From Halocatena pleomorpha (GTDB lineage Archaea; Halobacteriota; Halobacteria; Halobacteriales; Haloarculaceae): a DNA stretch of 64,000 nucleotides. Under the pieces are notes generated by a model. The model was not told where the DNA came from, made no database searches, and worked only from the letters and a program-made list of their open reading frames with translations. How positions within the stretch are numbered: the first letter of the stretch is position 1; the number at the start of each line of letters is the position of its first letter. Positions 58,001 to 64,000 of this stretch are shown here, one piece after another. The DNA is taken from assembly GCF_003862495.1 (NCBI RefSeq), contig NZ_RRCH01000028.1, positions 62,001 to 126,000 of the forward strand, read 5' to 3'. The translations under genes and the position numbers were made by a program.

Positions 58001-58049
58001 GTCGGACAACGGTCGAACGATGAAAGAAGGGCGTGGTGTCGATGACTGA
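55023..58049 (+). CDS. giant FtsX-like ABC permease with CARDB/Ig-like extracellular domains, copy 2
   Basis: Protein of 1008 residues, a paralogue of the permease at 50463-53495. The N termini align almost residue for residue (both LLTRWSRRDxL), as do the FtsX motif (KMNVRDRRQSIRILRSTGCRPR), the CARDB-like part (NSSVPIRARLRNFGSERTTR), the Ig-like part (VANATIRLSNTTVRTASDG) and the C-terminal motif AVFAQAVQARQQAIGVYRATGV. It starts with a GTG 9 bp after the DUF1616 stop, with gaggtg 6 bases upstream as a Shine-Dalgarno. It overlaps the next gene by 8 bp, so DUF1616, this permease and the next membrane protein are one operon. No ATPase is adjacent. Confidence 0.9.
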   Translation: MGYRRTLLTRWSRRDKLAILVIAVTIAFLTGTALVVAAVSTQTTSIAQEYGTDGTAAHYDSVARAHEAAGVNALVVPMATVELPSGETRYVAGISNRQASDFETDSGVSLPPPPSSGVTSGTRRTQGQQRLNGNQQSLTVSVTPRPSSQQLIPSDWYVAHPKTVTKLGASGAYVIHPATSRTGPNEGSVGIPSRGVALRSALAFFVASTRQLLSLLTLTAVGGTTLVGVTIYSVMKMNVRDRRQSIRILRSTGCRPRTVLSLFALRAGLLTLVGIGAGYSLGVILPNVAVNAAVSLGLPTSLSIHVTGAVLTVLGPLYVGTMLVALLAGGAAVWPTVSLPPALITGVFESRQTRKPSTNRLWRVFRLRLLDWRALAPSMATLTVFVTVVLLMASILGVVAPLISAEGTTITEPEAPHPMASNVPQQYADALRSQGVPASAEMIVFAVRNGHPIVVRAANYSAYTTVSNVTIENGRRPQSVDEAVIGSGLARTLGVKTGDRITLGGSTHPGIAMVRVVGTYSASGVEDDQLLVSLPVGRHLLGKTETTVQMIRTARKFQDDTSSSAVEVINLSVPDRVHPNSSVPIRARLRNFGSERTTREVSFTLGNASKSISPTLEPNSQRSVTVWLPTPPSGRGTLRVGEFTKSITVMSPDSIQVSGIPKRAPPNTAPRVSVSTVNGTPVANATIRLSNTTVRTASDGTARLPLTSTGRFTVRTMTRNRTVTQTIHVSRTAQRTMNGGIQIHPENPSILSQTEAHVRLSNPWNQTLTRQIRLAGDTPSQERTVSLPPGKAKTEVFHIGEQSPGSYSIQVISDGNRLSSDSYTVRGDERLIAAYSNDGQSTAGTGIGRAIRSAFGNLQLVFAVFLLLAAVMTIGSTTAVFAQAVQARQQAIGVYRATGVPPIRLLRLIAMDALTIGCIAVGGALFLGTAVIVSLARLDYLVAFGIRISPTLTPSFVFGAVAGGFTIILLSVGLVAGAFLLRSPAELVSNRSVSDNGRTMKEGRGVDD

Positions 58050-59670
58050 GCGTCGCACCTTCGCGCTCGTAGCCGTCGCTGTGTTTCTCGTCGGGTTCGC
58101 GATGCGCACAATCCCGCTTTATTGGAGTCCGTTGCCGTTCAATCTCGACGGATTTCACTTCGCTGCGCTTGCCCGTGGCGTTTTGAAAACTGGACATTTA
58201 TCAGTAAACAACGCCTTCAAACCGGACGAGTACACATTTACAGTTCTACTCTCGATCACGAGTCGCATCACAGGTATTTCCCCGCTCCACGTCGCGCAGT
58301 TTCTCACGGCTAGCATCGGCGCTATCTTGTGTCTCTTCGTGGTTTTAGTGACGCGAGGTGTCGGCCGGCACCTCGGATGGTCCGTTCGGGACGTTCGAAC
58401 AGCGATGACGGTGGCTGGTCTCGTAATCGCGACGGAAGGTATCTTTCTCGGTCGCTCCGCCGCAGTGAGCAGCGAAGGTATCGGTCACGTGCTTGTCGTT
58501 ATGAGTGTCTTCGTGCTGGCGTATGCTCTGCGGACGAATCGCCCATCGTGGTTCGTCCTCTCCGGAATCGTCTTCCTGATCCTTCCACTCACGCACAACC
58601 TCAGCACGATAATCGGACTCTTGAGTTGTGTCTCACTGCTGACTCTGTATCTCGGTACATCGGAGAGCGGATCGAGTGTGATCGCAGGGGTTCTCGTCCT
58701 CGGATTCTGTGGCTACGCAGTTCTCTACTACGGTGTCACGGGAATGGATGCCATGAGAATCTCAGCCGTACCGGGACTCTTCGTCGCATGGACCATTGTC
58801 CTCGTCCTACTCGTTCGGTGGCTCCCGACGACCGATTCTCGATTTCAGTACGGCGTTCCGTCGGTCATCCTACTCAGTGGTGCGGGTTTGGTCGTGGGTA
58901 ACCATTTCGTCCAGATATTTCCCGGAACCGCTTCGAGCGAGGTGATCACGATGCTCTACATCCTCCCCATCGCCGTTATCGGCATCGTCGCTGCCCGAGG
59001 GATCCCCATCCCGATCGACGGTGGCGTCGAAGGCTACGCTACGGTAGCGATGCTTTTCGGTTCGCTGACCCTCATCGGATTTGCGCTGACCGGTGGATTG
59101 ACTGTGGAATACCAGTCCCTCGCCATCCGCGGTCAGACGTACGTTCACCTTCCGTTTCCCATCCTCGCTGGACTGGGTGTGGTTGCATTCGGCACGACGC
59201 GCGACTCAGACCGTCTCAAAACGACGGCAGTCGTTCTTCTCGTCGTTTGTTCGGTCGTCAGCGCACCACTCGCATTCAGCGGGTTGCGGGCCACATCGGC
59301 CCAACCCTTGGTAACGCAACCGGAACTGGAGGCCGCCGCGTTCGCGTCTACACACGCTGATGGGTGGACAAGCGACGGTCACATGACGAGATTGGCTTCG
59401 CGGTACTACCCGGAGCAAACCGGAAGCGATGTGTCCGAACGAGGCGTTTACGAATGGCTCAAGGGGAGCGGTACGGAACCACGCTGTCCCGTCGTCGCCC
59501 GACGGTCGTGGACGACGGTCGGTGTGCAACTATTTCCGGCGTCGCCGGGACACATCACCCCCGCCGCGTACGACCGATTCGACGCACGGCGAAACGTGGT
59601 GTATTCCGTTAGCGGCACCGACCGGATCATCTATTCCATCCCCACGACGGGACGTACTGCCAGCTGCTGA
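58042..59670 (+). CDS. polytopic membrane protein, possibly a GT39/ArnT-like glycosyltransferase
   Basis: Integral membrane protein of 542 residues with about eleven hydrophobic segments and a C-terminal extracellular domain of about 120 residues. The first extracellular loop (RTIPLYWSPLPFNLDGFHFAAL) has the acidic motif region typical of the GT-C/ArnT superfamily, whose members move sugars from lipid carriers. This is a fold-level guess. The start is the ATG at 58042, which overlaps the stop of the permease gene by 8 bases; a GTG at 58033 is also in frame. Confidence 0.7.
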   Translation: MTERRTFALVAVAVFLVGFAMRTIPLYWSPLPFNLDGFHFAALARGVLKTGHLSVNNAFKPDEYTFTVLLSITSRITGISPLHVAQFLTASIGAILCLFVVLVTRGVGRHLGWSVRDVRTAMTVAGLVIATEGIFLGRSAAVSSEGIGHVLVVMSVFVLAYALRTNRPSWFVLSGIVFLILPLTHNLSTIIGLLSCVSLLTLYLGTSESGSSVIAGVLVLGFCGYAVLYYGVTGMDAMRISAVPGLFVAWTIVLVLLVRWLPTTDSRFQYGVPSVILLSGAGLVVGNHFVQIFPGTASSEVITMLYILPIAVIGIVAARGIPIPIDGGVEGYATVAMLFGSLTLIGFALTGGLTVEYQSLAIRGQTYVHLPFPILAGLGVVAFGTTRDSDRLKTTAVVLLVVCSVVSAPLAFSGLRATSAQPLVTQPELEAAAFASTHADGWTSDGHMTRLASRYYPEQTGSDVSERGVYEWLKGSGTEPRCPVVARRSWTTVGVQLFPASPGHITPAAYDRFDARRNVVYSVSGTDRIIYSIPTTGRTASC

Positions 59671-59802
59671 TACCAGTCCACAACTGACAAGATTCGCTCA
59701 ATCCGCTTGGCCGAGAGGCAGTCAACAGCGGTAGTAGCACTGTTATTATCGCCTTTCTCGACGTGGAGTATAATGGTACGGAAGCAATAGGGACTATACA
59801 AT

Positions 59803-60921
59803 ATGACACGGGTTGGAATTTATATCGGGACGACGAGAGACGATACGGAGAACGTCGAAAAACTCCTGCTATCGTGGGGAAAGTATCTCTCGTCCCGGTT
59901 CGACGTAGAGGCGTTCGGAAGCACACCCCTTCCCGATTCCGCAAAACAGTATTACGATCGCGTACAAACGCCGGAAAAGTCCTTTCCTTGGTTCTTGGGT
60001 TCGGTTCCGTCTCCGGCGGTGTTCTCCAAAATCGCGACGGTCCACCGCCAGTGTGCGCAGTATGTCCAGCAGCGGTCGCCCGACGTGCTGATTCAACTTT
60101 GGTGTTTCAACAGTCACGCCGCCGGTGTCGCTAGCGCCGGACGACGGTACGGCGTGCCGACGATTACTCGGTATTCCGGTTCGACGTTCGACGCGTACAA
60201 ATTCCACCGTGGCGTGGAGCAAGCGGGCGTTTTTGCGCTGAACAACGTCCTGAACAGGTTCGTCGTTTCGCACCTCTCCGACAAGATCATCACCCTCGGT
60301 CCGAACGGCAGGGACGCCGTAAAACGCCGCGGCATACGCGAGGAGGACATCGTGATGCTTCCGCCGACGTTGGATAGCGAAGGTCGATTTTACCCTGTTG
60401 CCGACGACGAACCGATTCGACGGCGACTTGGCCTTCCCATAGATAGGAAAATCGCACTCTACGTCGGGCGACTATCAAAACTCAAGGGGATGCCGTTTCT
60501 TGAAGACGTTCTCTCCTCCCTGCAAGACCGAACCGATTTCCAGTTCGTCGTGATCGGGGAGGGACCGTATCGGGAGCAACTGACCGCGAAGTTCGACGAC
60601 CGGACGGTGATTGCTCCGGGACACGTTCCGTACGAGGAGATAGACCGGTACTACAAGGCGGCAGATCTCTACGTCCACCCATCGCCAAAGGAAGGGGTTC
60701 CGCTCGTCATTCTCGAAGCGATGGAATGTGGCGTTCCGGTAGTCGCTCGGCAGGCAGGAGATGTCGGATTCGTCACCAACAACGTCGTCACCACCGTCGC
60801 AGAGATGGTTTCGGTCATCGAGAACGAGGCGTGGGACGAGGAGTGGCTCAACGAGCGATATTTTCGACCACAGTTTCAGAAGGGCCGATTGCGGGACGCC
60901 ATCGACTCGGTCACTGGCTGA
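59803..60921 (+). CDS. GT4-family glycosyltransferase
   Basis: Protein of 372 residues. It has the two Rossmann-like halves of GT-B enzymes, an N-terminal half with PDVLIQLWCFNSHAAGVASA and a C-terminal half with IALYVGRLSKLKGMPFL (donor binding), FVVIGEGPYREQL and the E-x7-E signature (EGVPLVILE in PSPKEGVPLVILEAMECG). It should transfer a sugar from a nucleotide-sugar donor in assembly of a surface glycan, on the cytoplasmic side of the membrane. It starts at an ATG at 59803. Confidence 0.93.
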   Translation: MTRVGIYIGTTRDDTENVEKLLLSWGKYLSSRFDVEAFGSTPLPDSAKQYYDRVQTPEKSFPWFLGSVPSPAVFSKIATVHRQCAQYVQQRSPDVLIQLWCFNSHAAGVASAGRRYGVPTITRYSGSTFDAYKFHRGVEQAGVFALNNVLNRFVVSHLSDKIITLGPNGRDAVKRRGIREEDIVMLPPTLDSEGRFYPVADDEPIRRRLGLPIDRKIALYVGRLSKLKGMPFLEDVLSSLQDRTDFQFVVIGEGPYREQLTAKFDDRTVIAPGHVPYEEIDRYYKAADLYVHPSPKEGVPLVILEAMECGVPVVARQAGDVGFVTNNVVTTVAEMVSVIENEAWDEEWLNERYFRPQFQKGRLRDAIDSVTG

Positions 60922-61100
60922 TTCCATCTGACAGTGACGGTCAGGTGGATAATCGTTGGGGCTGCCATCTTTCTCTTCGTTCAAACATCGCTTGACGCTC
61001 CGCGGTCGCCTGACGATATCGGGTGAAGTCTCCGATTCCAATCACCGAATCGCAAAAAAGAATTAATACCCATCCTATTATCGTTGAAGATAGAACCTCT

Positions 61101-62231
61101 ATGGGACCCGTATTAAACGTGATGGGGCCACTCAGTCCGAATAACATTCCGGCGACAGTCGAGCGTATTTCGTCTTATTTCTCCGGACAAACCGTTGTCA
61201 ATGCGATTTTCAGCTCGTACAACGAATCCGTCGCATCGGAGTTTCGAGAGAACGGGATCGAGCCGGTGTTCGTCGGTGACGCGATGGGTGCCGGACAGGC
61301 GAAATTCTTGCTCAAATTGCTCGTTTCCCGTCGATCTTACGACTTGATTCACGTCTTCGGTGGCATCGTACACACACCCGTCCCCCAGTTGCTGAGTTCG
61401 ATGACCGGAGATCCGGTCGTAACCCGGTTCAACGGGTACAACAATCCATCCGATAAGTTCTTTCTGGTATCAGCTAAACTATTTGAAAATGAGCTCCTGA
61501 AACGCAGCGACGCGATGGTGTTCAACTCTTATTACCAAATGTTTGATATACTTCGAGAACACGGACGAACCCCCGGCCAAAAACACCACGTTATCGCCCC
61601 TGGAATCGACAAGTCCGCGTTCGCTCCAGCATTCAAGGACGAGGTCGATTCTCTTCGAGAGTCGCTAGGAATCCCGTCCGATGCGTTCGTCATCGGCACC
61701 TGCCAGACACCCCGTCCGGTGAAACAGCCACGGAAGGCACTGGATATCGTTTCCAAGCTGAACCCCCTTGAGGGTCGGGACGTTCACCTGGTGTTCGTCG
61801 GGGACAGCGACCACCTCCCGAAGTACAAACGATACGGAGACGATATCGGGGTGACGGAAAACGTCCACTGGGTAGGGAGACAACCGAACTCGGAGTTGTC
61901 GCTGTGGTATTCCATGTTCGATGTGACGTTTCTCACGTCATCGGCCGAAAGCTTCGGGATGTGTATCTCAGAATCGTATCTCTGTGAGACGCCGTGTGTC
62001 GCGTTCATGGTCGGTGGAATGGCGGATCAAATCCAACACGGGGAGACTGGCTGGTTGGTCCGCCCGGATGACACGGATCGAATGACGGACCGAATAGCGG
62101 ACCTCCTGACGAACGACCACCAACGGCGCACCTTCGGTGAAAACGGCCGCGAGTACGTTTTGGACCGGTTCACGCTTTCCGAAGTAGCTGATCAGTACCG
62201 CTCGCTGACGAATTCACTACTCACACCGTGA
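61101..62231 (+). CDS. GT4-family glycosyltransferase
   Basis: Protein of about 376 residues. GT-B features include LINVFGG-type regions early (DLIHVFGGIVHTPVPQLLSS) and the C-terminal donor domain (FVIGTCQTPRPVKQPRKALDIV, VHLVFVGDSDHLPKYK), with the E-x7-E motif ESFGMCISE. The ATG at 61101 (GPVLNVMGPLSPNNIPATVE) is preferred; an in-frame GTG at 61023 would add 26 residues that do not look conserved. Its stop overlaps the GTG of the next frame, so it is coupled to the following glycosyltransferase. Confidence 0.9.
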   Translation: MGPVLNVMGPLSPNNIPATVERISSYFSGQTVVNAIFSSYNESVASEFRENGIEPVFVGDAMGAGQAKFLLKLLVSRRSYDLIHVFGGIVHTPVPQLLSSMTGDPVVTRFNGYNNPSDKFFLVSAKLFENELLKRSDAMVFNSYYQMFDILREHGRTPGQKHHVIAPGIDKSAFAPAFKDEVDSLRESLGIPSDAFVIGTCQTPRPVKQPRKALDIVSKLNPLEGRDVHLVFVGDSDHLPKYKRYGDDIGVTENVHWVGRQPNSELSLWYSMFDVTFLTSSAESFGMCISESYLCETPCVAFMVGGMADQIQHGETGWLVRPDDTDRMTDRIADLLTNDHQRRTFGENGREYVLDRFTLSEVADQYRSLTNSLLTP

Positions 62232-62236
62232 AAACT

Positions 62237-63283
62237 ATGACACGAATCTTCTATCCGTACACCACTGGATCTGACAGTCCGATTCCGAATCTCTTTGAGA
62301 ACATCGGCAAACACGTCGCCAGCGATGGGTACGAAATAACGATACTATCGAACCGACGAAACGGAATTCTGAACCACGCGGGTATACGTGAACGGTACGC
62401 TGGAACTCCCGGGTCAGTGCTGCGCCGTCTACGGTATCTCGGTGCGTGTCTCGGACGTCACGATATCATCCACACCGGCGGGTTGGCACACTACACCATC
62501 AGCCGAATTTCGCACGCTCGCAACCGCTCGTTGCGACATCTACACACTTTTCGTGTCGATGTCGACACGCCGACGTTCCCAACCGAACAAAAGCGGAGAC
62601 TGCTCGAATACACTGACCGCGTGTCGGCGGTGAGCAAGCACACGGCAAGAACTGCAGAGGAGGCGTACGACGTCGATGTGGAGGTGATCTACAACGGGGT
62701 GAATACCGACGTGTTCCATCCAAATCACACCGTGACGAATGGTAGTCTGTCCGGTCGGGAGGAAAAACCGACGTTCATATTCGTCGGGAACTTCGTGGAA
62801 CGAAAGCGACCCAAACACGTCGTTGAGGTCGCCCAACGAGTGGATGACGCCCAGTTTCTCATGTTCGGTGACGGACCGCTGTTCGAATCGGTGCAGCGGT
62901 CCGCCGACGGATTGGATAACGTGACGCTGCACGGTCGGGTGGACAAATCAGAGCTTCCCTCCGTGTACGCCAACTGTACCGGCCTTCTGTTCCCTTCGCT
63001 TCGAGAAGGATGCCCAAACGTCGTGATGGAAGCGATGGCGTCCGGCATCCCCGTCGTCGGGTACGACGCGACTTCCATGCCCGAACTCGTGACGCACGAG
63101 GAGACTGGTTGGTTGGCCGCCCCCGATGATATCGACGGGCTCGTCGACGGCGTACGCTTCGTGATGGAGAGGAAGGCTGACGATTTCTTGCATAAAACAC
63201 GAGGATATATCGAGGAGAACCATCGTTTCGACCGTATCGCTGAGCAGTATCTCCAACTCTACGACGAGATGCTGACGCGCTGA
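62237..63283 (+). CDS. GT4-family glycosyltransferase
   Basis: Protein of about 348 residues. The N-terminal half begins TRIFYPYTTGSDSPIPNLFENI and the C-terminal donor domain has FIFVGNFVERKRPKHVVEVA, FLMFGDGPLFESVQ and the E-x7-E signature EGCPNVVME. The GTG at 62228 that overlaps the previous stop and the ATG at 62237 are both possible starts. It ends close to, and convergent with, the sulfatase-like gene. The three GT4 enzymes in a row suggest stepwise building of one glycan. Confidence 0.9.
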   Translation: MTRIFYPYTTGSDSPIPNLFENIGKHVASDGYEITILSNRRNGILNHAGIRERYAGTPGSVLRRLRYLGACLGRHDIIHTGGLAHYTISRISHARNRSLRHLHTFRVDVDTPTFPTEQKRRLLEYTDRVSAVSKHTARTAEEAYDVDVEVIYNGVNTDVFHPNHTVTNGSLSGREEKPTFIFVGNFVERKRPKHVVEVAQRVDDAQFLMFGDGPLFESVQRSADGLDNVTLHGRVDKSELPSVYANCTGLLFPSLREGCPNVVMEAMASGIPVVGYDATSMPELVTHEETGWLAAPDDIDGLVDGVRFVMERKADDFLHKTRGYIEENHRFDRIAEQYLQLYDEMLTR

Positions 63284-63289
63284 ATTGCA

Positions 63290-64000
63290 CTACCGATAGC
63301 CGATGTCTCGAAGCCTATTTTCGACCGTCTCCGTCGCGGCGACGTCGGTCGTTCCGTCGGCTGTTATCTCCCTGCGACGGTCGAACGGCAGTTCGAGCCA
63401 TGGGACTTCCACCAGTTCCGGTAGATAGTACCCTCGCGGGTGACCGTAGACACCCATCCGACCGAACGAATTTCCGTGGTCGGCCGTTACGACAATTTTC
63501 CCGTCTATCGATTCCAGCAGTCGTTCGAGATGAGGAATCGTCAGTTCGAGATTTTCGACGTACGCCCGCCAGACGTCCTCTCGGGTCACGCGTCCTGTCT
63601 CCAATAGCTCCCAGATGGACGCGAAATCACGCTCATCCTCCAACACGCCACCGCCCGTGATGGTTCCGTGTTCTATCTCTTGACCGTGGTCACCGATAAA
63701 CGGATAATGCGGTTGTAGGAAATGGCTGATGACACGCTTGTCTGGATACGATTCGTGCGCTTCGAGCGTCTCCTCGACCATCGCTTTCGGCAGCACTGTC
63801 CGTAAGTCGTCGTCCCATCCGTCTTCCCATACTTGAACGACCGCGTGAAAATTCTCCTCCAGTTCGTGTGCCCGCAGTTGCGGCGTCGCGCTCACGTACA
63901 CGGTATCCGGCAGCGTCCGAGCCATGAAGTTCTCCTTCAGAAATTCGCTGGTGTGTGACCCTCGAGAGATCACTTTGGAAAGCTCGCCCTCAAACGGGAC
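63290..64000 (-). CDS. sulfatase-like hydrolase, 5' end outside window
   Basis: C-terminal part (at least 236 residues) of an alkaline-phosphatase-superfamily protein of the sulfatase type. Metal-binding motifs seen are HFLQPHYPFIG and VVTADHGNSFGRMGVYGHPRG. The N-terminal catalytic Cys/Ser region must lie beyond the window, since the frame is open to base 64000 and the apparent GTG at 63973 is internal (the sequence before it, EGELSKVISRGSHTSEFL, fits the family). It sits beside surface-glycan glycosyltransferases, as sulfatase or phosphoethanolamine-transferase-like proteins often do. Whether it hydrolyses sulfate or transfers a phosphate group is not known. Confidence 0.85.
   Translation of the reverse strand, partial: VPFEGELSKVISRGSHTSEFLKENFMARTLPDTVYVSATPQLRAHELEENFHAVVQVWEDGWDDDLRTVLPKAMVEETLEAHESYPDKRVISHFLQPHYPFIGDHGQEIEHGTITGGGVLEDERDFASIWELLETGRVTREDVWRAYVENLELTIPHLERLLESIDGKIVVTADHGNSFGRMGVYGHPRGYYLPELVEVPWLELPFDRRREITADGTTDVAATETVENRLRDIGYR

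Overview
The window is archaeal and comes from a haloarchaeon (class Halobacteria). The signs are acidic proteins, twin-arginine (Tat) signals on nearly all secreted proteins, archaeal-type TATA boxes with very short leaders, an Orc1/Cdc6 initiator beside a repeat-rich origin, and several families typical of haloarchaea (DUF1616, DUF4350, DUF58 and B3/4 proteins). The DNA is less GC-rich than in many haloarchaea and the gaps between genes are long and AT-rich. I cannot name the genus. No rRNA, tRNA or CRISPR array was seen.

Layout. (1) 1-12.1 kb is a mixed housekeeping and accessory stretch: the end of an M48 protease, an aldo/keto reductase, an aldehyde dehydrogenase, a Na+/Ca2+-exchanger-type antiporter, a cation diffusion facilitator, small hypothetical genes, a stand-alone B3/4-domain protein, a truncated beta-propeller gene and a two-gene ABC exporter. 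(2) 12.6-37 kb is a plant polysaccharide utilisation region. It holds three Tat-exported proteins (a beta-helix protein, a modular family 1 pectate lyase and a PL11 rhamnogalacturonan lyase), two apparently cytoplasmic enzymes (a DUF2264 protein and a GH115 alpha-glucuronidase), a complete Opp/Dpp-type ABC importer with two small membrane proteins beside it, a hydroxypyruvate-isomerase-like TIM barrel and a Gfo/Idh/MocA dehydrogenase. The simplest model is that pectin and glucuronate-bearing chains are cut outside the cell, the oligosaccharides enter through the importer, and they are trimmed and converted inside. (3) 37-40.3 kb is a graveyard with a frameshifted IS6-family transposase and a decayed PQQ-type beta-propeller gene. 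(4) 40.06-41.9 kb is a replication origin region: a cluster of perfect hairpins, six iterons arranged as a 209-bp tandem duplication, and an orc1/cdc6 gene. (5) 42-50.3 kb is a MoxR / DUF58 / DUF4350 / DUF4129 cluster, a widespread but poorly understood membrane-associated AAA+ system. (6) 50.5-64 kb looks like a cell-surface and glycan region: two giant FtsX-like permeases of 1010 and 1008 residues with no ATPase beside them, a DUF1616 protein, a polytopic glycosyltransferase-like membrane protein, three GT4 glycosyltransferases and a sulfatase-like hydrolase cut by the window end.

The most unusual signals are the hairpin cluster and duplicated iterons at the origin, the paired giant permeases with CARDB/Ig-like extracellular domains, and the combination of enzymes and transporter in the pectin locus.
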